From NCBI RefSeq assembly GCF_002102155.1, contig NZ_LQOU01000064.1, positions 99,314 to 163,313 of the forward strand: 64,000 nucleotides of DNA, in the 5' to 3' direction. The position numbers were made by a program, and so were the translations under genes. Positions 1-7,494 of this stretch are shown in pieces (the first letter of the stretch is position 1; the number at the start of each line of letters is the position of its first letter). The DNA is from Mycobacterium europaeum. GTDB taxonomy: Bacteria > Actinomycetota > Actinomycetes > Mycobacteriales > Mycobacteriaceae. The notes beneath the pieces were generated by a model. It was given only the letters and a program-made list of their open reading frames with translations, did not search any database and was not told the DNA's origin.

Positions 1-594
1 CTGCTGGCCGCGGTGCCCTCCATCATCTTCGGGTTGTGGGGCATCTTCGTGCTGGCGCCCAACATCGAGCCCGTCGCGGCGTTCCTCAACCGCAACCTGG
101 GCTGGTTTTTCCTGTTCAAGCAGGGCAACGTGTCACTGGCCGGCGGCGGCACCATCTTCACCGCCGGCATCGTGCTGTCGGCGATGATCCTGCCGATCAT
201 CACGTCGGTCTCGCGTGAGGTGTTCCGGCAGACCCCGCACATGCAGATGGAGGCGGCGCAGGCGCTGGGCGCCACCAAGTGGGAGGTGGTGCGGATGACC
301 GTGCTGCCGTTCGGCCGCAGCGGTGTCATCGCGGCGTCGATGCTGGGGCTGGGCCGCGCGCTGGGCGAGACCGTGGCGGTGCTGATCATCTTGCGCTCCG
401 CCGCGCGCCCGGGGAGTTGGTCGCTGTTCGACGGCGGGTACACGTTCGCCTCGAAGATCGCCTCGGCGGCAGCCGAATTCAGCGCACCACTGCCCACCGG
501 GGCCTACATCGCCGCGGGATTCGCGTTGTTCGTCCTGACCTTCGTCGTCAACGCCCTGGCCCGCGCCATCGCCGGCGGCAAGGTCAACGGATGA
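1..594 (+). CDS. pstC: Phosphate ABC transporter permease PstC (5' end outside window)
   Basis: This is the C-terminal part (about 197 codons) of an inner-membrane permease that with PstA forms the channel of the high-affinity phosphate importer. The frame is open from base 1, so the start lies upstream. The visible part begins LLAAVPSIIFGLWG, typical of PstC, and carries the EAA loop that docks the PstB ATPase (EAAQALGATKWEVVRMTVLPFG) followed by GRALGETVAVLI. About four membrane segments are visible. The stop overlaps the pstA start (ATGA), so the two are translationally coupled. By position it matches the pstS1-pstC1-pstA2 locus of M. tuberculosis; the paralogue number is an inference. Confidence in the family is high. 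Confidence 0.93.
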   Translation: MLAAVPSIIFGLWGIFVLAPNIEPVAAFLNRNLGWFFLFKQGNVSLAGGGTIFTAGIVLSAMILPIITSVSREVFRQTPHMQMEAAQALGATKWEVVRMTVLPFGRSGVIAASMLGLGRALGETVAVLIILRSAARPGSWSLFDGGYTFASKIASAAAEFSAPLPTGAYIAAGFALFVLTFVVNALARAIAGGKVNG

Positions 595-1499
595 GCTCCA
601 CGGTGGAAACGTTTGACCGGCCGGTCAAAGCCCAGGCCTTCCGGCCCGTCAGCATCCGGCGCCGGCTGACGAACAACGCCGCGACCATCTTCTTCGTCAC
701 CTCGTTCCTCGTCGCGCTGGTGCCGCTGGTCTGGGTGCTGTCGGTCGTGGTGGCCCGGGGTTGGTACGCGGTCACCCGGTCGACGTGGTGGACCCACTCG
801 CTGCGCGGGATTCTGCCGGAGCAATTCGCCGGCGGCGTGTACCACGCGCTGTACGGAACCGTGGTGCAGGCGGGCGTGGCCGCCCTGATGTCCGTCCCGC
901 TGGGTTTGATGACCGCGGTCTTCTTGGTGGAATACGGTTCCGGCCGGCTGGTGCGTCTGACGACGTTCATGGTGGACGTGCTCGCCGGGGTGCCCTCGAT
1001 CGTGGCGGCGCTGTTCATCTTCACTCTGTGGATAGCCACCCTGGGATTCCAGCAGAGCTCGTTCGCCGTGTCGCTGGCGCTGGTCCTGCTGATGCTGCCG
1101 GTGGTGGTGCGGTCCGCGGAGGAGATGCTCCGGCTGGTGCCCGACGATCTGCGGGAGGCCAGTTACGCGCTCGGGGTGACCAAATGGAAGACCATCGTGC
1201 GAATCGTGTTCCCGATCGCGATGCCCGGCATCGTCTCCGGAATCCTGTTGTCGGTCGCGCGGGTGATCGGCGAGACGGCCCCGGTGCTGGTGCTGGTCGG
1301 CTACAGCCGGTCGATCAACACCGACATCTTCCACGGCAACATGGCCTCGCTGCCGCTGCTGATCTACACCGAGCTCACCAATCCCGAGCACGCCGGCTTC
1401 CAGCGCATCTGGGGTGCGGCCCTGAGCCTGATCATCATCGTCGCCGTGATCAACCTGACCGCGGGGGCCACCCGCTTCTTCTCGACCCGCAGGCGCTGA
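591..1499 (+). CDS. pstA: Phosphate ABC transporter permease PstA
   Basis: This 302-residue inner-membrane permease is the partner of PstC in the PstSCAB phosphate importer. The ATG lies in an ATGA overlap with the pstC stop. About 30 cytoplasmic residues precede the first membrane segment (TIFFVTSFLVALVPLVWVLS); roughly six segments follow. The EAA loop is EASYALGVTKWKTIVRIVFP, followed by the GE-TAPVL segment typical of PstA. It corresponds to pstA2 (Rv0936) by gene order. Only 19 bp separate its stop from the convergent ku stop, and no strong hairpin is visible between them. Confidence 0.93.
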   Translation: MSSTVETFDRPVKAQAFRPVSIRRRLTNNAATIFFVTSFLVALVPLVWVLSVVVARGWYAVTRSTWWTHSLRGILPEQFAGGVYHALYGTVVQAGVAALMSVPLGLMTAVFLVEYGSGRLVRLTTFMVDVLAGVPSIVAALFIFTLWIATLGFQQSSFAVSLALVLLMLPVVVRSAEEMLRLVPDDLREASYALGVTKWKTIVRIVFPIAMPGIVSGILLSVARVIGETAPVLVLVGYSRSINTDIFHGNMASLPLLIYTELTNPEHAGFQRIWGAALSLIIIVAVINLTAGATRFFSTRRR

Positions 1500-1518
1500 G
1501 CGCGCGCGGGGCCACGCG

Positions 1519-2427
1519 TCACGCTTTCGATGCCGCCTTCTTGGCCGGTGCCTTCTTCGCGGTGATCTTTTTCGCTGTCGTCTTCCTCGCGGCCGTCTTC
1601 TTGGCCGGTGCCTTCTTGGCCGTAGCCTTGCCGTCGCCGGAGCGCGCCTTGACGCTGGCTTCCAGCTTGGCCAGCAGGTCGGAGACGTCCTCGGTCTCGT
1701 CGAGTTCCTTCGGTTGCTCCTCGGTGGTAAAGGCCTCGCCACCTTCGAGTTTCGCGTCGATCAGCTCCTGCAGCTGCTCCTGGTAGGTGTCGTGGTAGCG
1801 GTCGGGATTGAAGTCCTCGGCCATCGACTCCACGACCTGGCCGGCCATCTTCAGTTCGGCGGGCTTGATCTCGACCTCCTTGTCGAGCACCGGAAAGTCG
1901 GGGTCGCGGATCTCGTCGGGCCACAGCAGGGTGTGCACCATCATCACGTCCCGCTTGCCGAAGTCCTTGACGCGCAACGCCGCCAGCCGCGTCTTGTTGC
2001 GCAGCGTGAAGTGGACGATCGCCATCCGATCGGTCTCGGCGAGTGTCTTTGCAAGCAGCACATAGGATTTCGACGACTTGGAATCCGGTTCCAGGAAGTA
2101 GCTACGGTCGAACAGCATCGGGTCGACCTCCTCGGCGGGAACGAACTCCAGCACCTCGATCTCGCGGCTGCGTTCCTCGGGCAAGGTGGAGATGTCGTCG
2201 TCGGTGATGATGACCATCTGGCCGTCGTCGGATTCGAACGCCCGGGCGATGTCGCGGTATTCGACGACCTCGCCGTCCAACTCGCAGACGCGTTGGTACC
2301 GGATGCGGCCGTTGTCCTTGGCGTGCACCTGATGAAACTTGATGTCGTGGTCCTGGGTGGCGCTGTACACCTTGACCGGGACGTTGACCAGCCCGAACGC
2401 GATCGAGCCCTTCCAGATGGAGCGCAT
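1519..2427 (-). CDS. mku: Non-homologous end-joining protein Ku
   Basis: Bacterial Ku forms a homodimeric ring that threads onto double-strand break ends and recruits LigD. The 302-residue product starts MRSIWKGSIAFGLVNVPV, the standard mycobacterial Ku start; an upstream ATG seven codons earlier (MGILTY) is possible but unconserved. The core (about 1-250) is close to M. tuberculosis Ku, with SYFLEPDSKSSKSY, VHFTLRNKTRLAALRV and NPDRYHDTYQEQLQELI. From about residue 263 there is a lysine-rich tail of six tandem pentapeptides (ATAKK, APAKK, TAARK, TTAKK, ITAKK, APAKK), which M. tuberculosis Ku (about 273 residues) lacks. Such tails resemble histone H1 and bind DNA; M. smegmatis Ku has a comparable one. 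ligD lies 5 kb away on the other strand beyond an inserted sugar cluster. Confidence 0.96.
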   Translation of the reverse strand: MRSIWKGSIAFGLVNVPVKVYSATQDHDIKFHQVHAKDNGRIRYQRVCELDGEVVEYRDIARAFESDDGQMVIITDDDISTLPEERSREIEVLEFVPAEEVDPMLFDRSYFLEPDSKSSKSYVLLAKTLAETDRMAIVHFTLRNKTRLAALRVKDFGKRDVMMVHTLLWPDEIRDPDFPVLDKEVEIKPAELKMAGQVVESMAEDFNPDRYHDTYQEQLQELIDAKLEGGEAFTTEEQPKELDETEDVSDLLAKLEASVKARSGDGKATAKKAPAKKTAARKTTAKKITAKKAPAKKAASKA

Positions 2428-2537
2428 GTAAGTCAGTATGCCCATACCGCCGCCGGGAAAACAGCATGACAGGCGCGTGAGCTGGGGCTGTGCGGCTTCG
2501 CGGCAGACCGCGGTGTGCCGGGTTCGCCGGCGTCGTG

Positions 2538-3464
2538 CTACCCGAAAGCGCCGCTGGCGGAGGTCAATTGAGCCCGCAGGGCAGCCCGATCGGGCAGATC
2601 GGCTCCGGGGCGGGCGACCGTCAATGCCGACGCGGCGCTCGCGGTCCACAGGGCGGCAGTGAGCGCGTCGGGTTCGATCCGGGCGAGGGTGGCCCTCCGG
2701 TCGGCGCCCAGCAGGTTCATCTCCCACAACGAGTCGAGCAGGCCGACCATGAACGCGTCACCGGCGCCTACGGTGTCGACCACCCTGGCCGGTTTCGCCG
2801 CGACCTGGACCTCGCCGGCCGCGCAGAACGCCCGCGAACCGCGTTCCCCCATCGTCACCGCGACGACCGCGGGTCCCAAACCCAACCACGCCCTGGCCGT
2901 CTGCTCGGGCTCGTGATCGGGCTCGATGGAGCGCAGGTCCTCGTCGCTGACCTTGACGACGTCGCTGCGCTCGACCAGGCGCTCGATCCGCGCACGGGCC
3001 AAAGCGGGGTCGGCGGTCAGCGACGGGCGCACGTTCGGGTCGAAGGTGACCGTGGCGGAAACGCGGTAGGTGTCGATCAACGCCGCGACCGCCAGGCAGC
3101 CCGGCTCGCGCGTGGCGGCGATGGACCCGGTGTGCACGAACAGCGGCGGCGGAATCTCGGGTGTCCCGGAGAGTCGCCAGTCCAGATTGAACACGTAGTC
3201 GGCCGAGCCGTCCTCGCCGATCGTCGCTACGGCCGTCGGTGTCTGGCCGGCCGCGACGCTACCCGAAACCAGCCGTGCGCCAGCAGCTTTCACGTACTCG
3301 GCGATGCGCCGGCCGTGCGGGTCGTCGGCGATGTGAGTCAGAAAGTCGACTTCACGGCCCAAGCGTGCGAGTCCGACGGCGACGTTGAGCGGGCTGCCAC
3401 CCACATGCTCCTCGCCGTCGACGATATCGATCAGCGACTCGCCGATCACCAGTCCGCGGGTCAC
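2538..3464 (-). CDS. PfkB-family carbohydrate kinase (probable fructokinase)
   Basis: This 308-residue cytosolic sugar kinase is of the ribokinase/PfkB fold. It has the N-terminal substrate motif GGSPLNVAVGLARLG and the C-terminal signature DTVGAGDAFMVGLL, which holds the catalytic Asp and anion hole. The GTG start overlaps the stop of the upstream dehydrogenase (GTGA), so expression is coupled. The dehydrogenase next to it would make a ketose such as fructose from mannitol or xylulose from arabinitol, so phosphorylation of that ketose is the likely job. The substrate is inferred from context only. It is last in a minus-strand cluster and about 110 bp upstream of ku, which has its own start region. 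Confidence 0.85.
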   Translation of the reverse strand: MTRGLVIGESLIDIVDGEEHVGGSPLNVAVGLARLGREVDFLTHIADDPHGRRIAEYVKAAGARLVSGSVAAGQTPTAVATIGEDGSADYVFNLDWRLSGTPEIPPPLFVHTGSIAATREPGCLAVAALIDTYRVSATVTFDPNVRPSLTADPALARARIERLVERSDVVKVSDEDLRSIEPDHEPEQTARAWLGLGPAVVAVTMGERGSRAFCAAGEVQVAAKPARVVDTVGAGDAFMVGLLDSLWEMNLLGADRRATLARIEPDALTAALWTASAASALTVARPGADLPDRAALRAQLTSASGAFG

Positions 3465-4873
3465 CGCACCAAAGCCTCCAGCGTCGCCCGAGCTCCCTTG
3501 GTGTGCAACGAATCCAGCGCCCAGCGGTACGCCTCGACGAAGCGTGGCTGGTGGGCCAGATCGCAGAACACCGCAGTGACCTCGATGAACGCGGTGGGAT
3601 TCCGGTGCTGTGACCGGGCGATCGGGATGAGCGAATCCGCGAGTTGGTCCACCACCTCGTACGGCCTGCCCCATTCGTCGGTGCCCTCGGCGTAGCGCGC
3701 CCAGCTGGCCACCGCCGCGGCCGCGAGTTGAACCGGCCCGTCGGCGGCCAGGTTGTCGCAGACGACGGGAAACAGCCATTTCGGGATGCGGTCCGACGAG
3801 TAGGCGCACAGCCGCGCGACGGTGTCGCGCACGGCCGGGTTGGCGAACCGCTCGACCAGCGTGCGGGCGTATTCGTGGAGGTCGATCCCCGGCACCGGCG
3901 GCAGCGTGGGGATGGCCTCGTTGTCGAAGTAGGAGAGCAGGAATTCCGCGAACAGCGGATCGCGCGCCGCCTCGTGGACGAACTGGAAGCCGCACAGGTG
4001 GGCGAAGTAGGCCAGGCACTGATGCCCCGCGTTGAGCAGCCGCAGCTTCATCAGCTCGTACGGGCGCACATCGTCGACCAGCAGCACCCCCGCCTGCTCG
4101 AGCGGGGGACGGCCATCGGCGAAGTCGTCCTCGATCACCCAGGCGCTGAAGGGTTCGGCCACCACCGGCCATCGGTCGTTGACGCCGAAGTCGCGCCGCA
4201 CTTCGGCGGCCATCTCCAAAGTTGTTGCCGGAGTGATGCGGTCGACCATCGAATTGGGGAACCGGGCATGTTCGGCCACCCACTCGGCCAGCGCGGGATC
4301 TCTGCGCTCGGCACTGGCGAGCACGGTGCGCCTGGCGACGTCACCGTTGTTCTCGATGTTGTCGCAGGAGACGACCGTCGACGCGGGGATCCCGCGATCG
4401 CGCCGCCTGGCGAGCGCCTCGGTGATCAACGCGAACGCGGGCCCGTCCGGGTCGCGGTAGCCGCCTTCGGTGATGGTCAGCGAAATGATCCGGGTCGATG
4501 CCGCGGTGAGTACCTCCAACGCCGATTCCGGGTCGTCCGGGGCGTAGCGGTAGTCCACGATCGACCCGATCACCTGGGCGTCTCGGCTGCCGTTGGGATT
4601 CTCCAAGATCAGTGTGTACAGCCCGTCCTGATCGTTGAGGACGTCGCGCATGGTCCAGTCGGCGGGCATGACGCCCACACCGCAGATGCCCCAATCGAGT
4701 GCCAGGCCCTGCTGGAGCAGCAGGTTGATGTACGCGGCCTGATGCGCACGGTGGAAATGGCCGGCGCCGATATGAGCGATACCGACGGTCACGGCGCCCC
4801 GGTCATAGTTGGGCGGCTCGATCGGCAGTTTGGAAAGCGACGCATTGTTCAGATCGATCGCGCTAGCCACCAT
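3461..4873 (-). CDS. Mannitol dehydrogenase family (polyol-specific long-chain) oxidoreductase
   Basis: This 470-residue enzyme probably oxidises a polyol (mannitol or arabinitol type) to a ketose with NAD+. The N-terminal nucleotide-binding segment is HIGAGHFHRAHQAAY, the family pattern G-x-G-x-F-H-R-A-H-Q. The catalytic signature K-x4-N-x2-H is present as K276, N281 and H284. The family motif SMVDRITP and the segment EPFSAWVIED are also present. The ATG is preceded by GGTGAGGAG at suitable spacing. It overlaps the kinase downstream and lies 110 bp after the HAD gene. It is a diverged paralogue of the gene at 5838-7367, so the two probably differ in substrate. Which polyols are used cannot be told from sequence. 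Confidence 0.88.
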   Translation of the reverse strand: MVASAIDLNNASLSKLPIEPPNYDRGAVTVGIAHIGAGHFHRAHQAAYINLLLQQGLALDWGICGVGVMPADWTMRDVLNDQDGLYTLILENPNGSRDAQVIGSIVDYRYAPDDPESALEVLTAASTRIISLTITEGGYRDPDGPAFALITEALARRRDRGIPASTVVSCDNIENNGDVARRTVLASAERRDPALAEWVAEHARFPNSMVDRITPATTLEMAAEVRRDFGVNDRWPVVAEPFSAWVIEDDFADGRPPLEQAGVLLVDDVRPYELMKLRLLNAGHQCLAYFAHLCGFQFVHEAARDPLFAEFLLSYFDNEAIPTLPPVPGIDLHEYARTLVERFANPAVRDTVARLCAYSSDRIPKWLFPVVCDNLAADGPVQLAAAAVASWARYAEGTDEWGRPYEVVDQLADSLIPIARSQHRNPTAFIEVTAVFCDLAHQPRFVEAYRWALDSLHTKGARATLEALVR

Positions 4874-4983
4874 TGGCCAACTCCTCACCGGGCCGCCGCC
4901 CGGATCGTTACCGGGCGCGCGGCACCTCTCGACGGTATGACAGCCGCGGGCCGAAGCCCAGCGACAAACGACCAGCCGATGCC

Positions 4984-5841
4984 CTACGTGAGTGACGTGC
5001 CTGCGGCCGGTACGGCCGACAACAGCAGGACATCGGCAAGAGCGCGCCACGATTCGGTTATCGCGACCGCGCCGGCATCGATCAGATCCGCTCGGCGGCA
5101 ATCCCGTTCGTCAGCCGGCACGAACATCAGGTTGCCCACGGTGGGGTAACCGGCCGCGACCGCGGAACGCACGCCGGCCACCGAGTCCTCGATGGCCAGC
5201 CCTTGTGCTGCCGCGACGCCCATCACCTGACCGGAATGCAGATACACCGCCGGGTCGGGCTTGCTTGTCGGCGACGGCAGTGAATCCTCCGCGCTGAAGG
5301 TCACCGACTCGGCGATCAGCGAGTCGATGCCGGTGGCGGCGAAGCAGGCACGCAGGCGCTTGGTGGCGCTGGAGCTCACGGCCGCCAGCGCGTAATGCGG
5401 TGCGAGGTCGCGCAGCGGTTCGAGCACCTGCGGGTCGGGTGTCAGGGTCACCGCCAGATGTGCGGTGACCCGTTCGCGCTCTTCGCGCACCCACTGCTCG
5501 AGTTCGTCGGCGGACAACGCATTGCCCTTCGCCACGTCACCGGTTGAGGCGCACACCGCTGCGGGGAGGCCGTCGGCCAACGCCTGATCGAGCGGCAGTC
5601 TGCACTGGACCGCCAGCTCGAGAGCCATGGCGCGGAAGTTCTTCCCGACTGCCCGCTTCCGCAACTCCTCCGAGTCGACCGGAGCGGTCACGCCGAACCT
5701 GGCCAGGAAACGATTCATCACCTCCGTCGACGCTTCGAACGCCGGCCGCTCCGAAGCGAACAGGTTGTCGTCCGCGTCGCACAGCAAGGTCGTGATCGGC
5801 GCCGGGTCGAATGTGCGCACAAAGGTCAGCCCATCGCTCAT
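4984..5841 (-). CDS. HAD-superfamily hydrolase (sugar phosphatase-like)
   Basis: This 285-residue protein looks like a haloacid dehalogenase-superfamily phosphatase of the beta-phosphoglucomutase/sugar-phosphatase type. Motif I is ITTLLCDADDNLF: the two aspartates of DxD are kept, but the usual DxDGT reads DADDN. Motif II is VSSSATKRL, and the C-terminal motif is KPDPAVYLHSGQVMGV followed by AIEDSVAGVRSAVAAG, which supplies the motif III Lys and motif IV Asp. The ATG overlaps the stop of the upstream dehydrogenase (ATGA). Context suggests dephosphorylation or detoxification of a sugar or polyol phosphate. Activity with the altered motif I is plausible but not certain. Confidence 0.82.
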   Translation of the reverse strand: MSDGLTFVRTFDPAPITTLLCDADDNLFASERPAFEASTEVMNRFLARFGVTAPVDSEELRKRAVGKNFRAMALELAVQCRLPLDQALADGLPAAVCASTGDVAKGNALSADELEQWVREERERVTAHLAVTLTPDPQVLEPLRDLAPHYALAAVSSSATKRLRACFAATGIDSLIAESVTFSAEDSLPSPTSKPDPAVYLHSGQVMGVAAAQGLAIEDSVAGVRSAVAAGYPTVGNLMFVPADERDCRRADLIDAGAVAITESWRALADVLLLSAVPAAGTSLT

Positions 5842-7367
5842 CGTGACACCAACTCCCGCTCGTCGTTGCGCATCCCGTCAAGCAGCGTGGGCACCACACC
5901 GCACGTGTCGATACGCCTGATCATGTCGCCAAGGCGCTCCGCAAACCCGGGAACCGCGCGAAGCTCCGCGAACATCGCGTGCCGCAGCAGCGGATCCGCA
6001 TTGTCGCCTGCCATGTTGGCCAACGTGGCCACCGGTATCGCCTGTGAGTCTTCCAGACGGAGCTTGCGCCCCTGCAGGTCGTGGCCGCGCATGTAGCGGG
6101 CCCACCCGGCAACGGCCAACATCAGCAGCGTGTGCGGCCTGCCCCGCGCGATCGCATCCTGCAGGGACGGCAACACAAACGACGTTATCTTGCTCGTTCC
6201 CCGCCTGGCCAGCCGCGACAACTGGTCACTCATCTGAGGATTGCCGAGCCGATCGAGCAAACTGGCCCGGTATTGGGGTGTGTTCATCCCCGGGACCGGG
6301 GGCAGCAGCGGCTGAATCTCGTCGCGCAGCAGCCTCTCGACGTAGTCGAATATCACGCGGTCCTGCATCGCCTCGTCGGTGCGCCGGTAGCCGGCCAATA
6401 TGGCCAAACACGCGAGCGCGATGTGGGTTCCGTTGAGAAGGCGGGTCTTGATCAGCTTGTGGTCGGAGACATCGGAGACGAATTCGGCTCCGACCTCCTC
6501 GAGCGGAGGGCGCCCGTTGCTGAAGGAATCCTCGATCACCCATTGGCTGTACGGCTCGGTCACGACCGGACATTTGTCGGCCACGCCGAACGTCTGCTCC
6601 ACGAATTCGCGCTCCGACGCCGAAGTCTGCGGGGTGATGCGGTCGACCATGGTCGACGGGAACGCGACATGCTTTTCGATCCAGCGGGCGAGCCCGGAGT
6701 CCTTCAAGGCGGCGAACGACACCAGCGCGGTTCTCGCCGGGCGGGTGTCGCCGGGAATGTTGTCGCAGCAGAGCACGGTGAACGGCGCCACGCCCGCGCG
6801 GCGGCGCCGGTCGAGAGCTTCGGCCAGATATCCCCACGCGGTGGCATACCCTCCGGAGGCGCCATGAGACGCGACGAGGTCAGCGCGGATGTCGGGGTGG
6901 TTGGCATCGAACTCGTCGGTGACCGGATCGAGGAAGTATCCGTTGTCGGTGATGGTCAGGCTGACGATACGGGTCTGGGGGTCCGCCAGGGCGGCGCGCA
7001 CCGCCGCGCCATCATTCGGTGCGTAATGCACGGAGCCGATCGAGCCGACCACGCGGGCGGTCTGGCGGTCGTGGCCGCGCTGTACCACGGTGTAGAGCCC
7101 GTCCTGCGCCGACAGCAAGTCTTTGGCGGTCGGGGAGTGCAGGCTGACGCCGGTAACCCCCCAACGATCCGAAATGCCCGAGCGGGCAAGGTCATCGAAG
7201 TAGACGGCCTGATGTGCGCGGTGGAAATTGCCCGCGCCGATGTGGACGACACCACGCTGGAGGGCCGATCTCTCGTAGGTGGGTACCGCGATTCGCCGGG
7301 AGTGCAGTCGAAGGGTGGCATTGCTGAGGGGGACGCCACATTCTGGACGCCAGGACGGTATGGGCAT
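5838..7367 (-). CDS. Mannitol dehydrogenase family oxidoreductase, second paralogue
   Basis: This 509-residue polyol dehydrogenase is the first gene of the minus-strand polyol cluster. The nucleotide-binding motif is HIGAGNFHRAHQAVYF, and the catalytic K-x4-N-x2-H is K307, N312, H315 (KTRLLNGTH). STMVDRITP and EPYSQWVIED are conserved. It is about 40 residues longer than its neighbour, mostly at the N terminus and in an insertion near residue 150. The start is uncertain: the ATG used has only a weak GAAG upstream and no closer in-frame ATG exists. The 127 bp upstream, shared with divergent ligD, should hold its promoter; no clear operator is seen. Confidence 0.86.
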   Translation of the reverse strand: MPIPSWRPECGVPLSNATLRLHSRRIAVPTYERSALQRGVVHIGAGNFHRAHQAVYFDDLARSGISDRWGVTGVSLHSPTAKDLLSAQDGLYTVVQRGHDRQTARVVGSIGSVHYAPNDGAAVRAALADPQTRIVSLTITDNGYFLDPVTDEFDANHPDIRADLVASHGASGGYATAWGYLAEALDRRRRAGVAPFTVLCCDNIPGDTRPARTALVSFAALKDSGLARWIEKHVAFPSTMVDRITPQTSASEREFVEQTFGVADKCPVVTEPYSQWVIEDSFSNGRPPLEEVGAEFVSDVSDHKLIKTRLLNGTHIALACLAILAGYRRTDEAMQDRVIFDYVERLLRDEIQPLLPPVPGMNTPQYRASLLDRLGNPQMSDQLSRLARRGTSKITSFVLPSLQDAIARGRPHTLLMLAVAGWARYMRGHDLQGRKLRLEDSQAIPVATLANMAGDNADPLLRHAMFAELRAVPGFAERLGDMIRRIDTCGVVPTLLDGMRNDERELVSR

Positions 7368-7481
7368 CCGTCTTCGGTGCCCGGCCCGTCGGTGTGTCTA
7401 ACCCCTTCGTGGTCGATGTCACAAAGATTTACGTTTGAGACATAATCAGCGGTGGTAATGAATCGGCCCTGATCAAACGCG

Positions 7482-7487
7482 TAAGTT
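7482..7487 (+). promoter_or_regulatory. Candidate -10 element of ligD (leaderless)
   Basis: TAAGTT fits the mycobacterial -10 consensus TANNNT. Seven bases separate it from the ATG at 7495, so transcription would start at or next to the ATG, giving a leaderless mRNA. No Shine-Dalgarno sequence is present, which agrees. An in-frame TTG at 7486 lies inside this element and is therefore an unlikely start. Confidence 0.55.
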
Positions 7488-7494
7488 GACTCTC

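Noticed and set aside
7486..7494. TTG at 7486 as the ligD start
   Set aside because: The codon lies inside the probable -10 element TAAGTT, and the ATG nine bases later fits a leaderless start.
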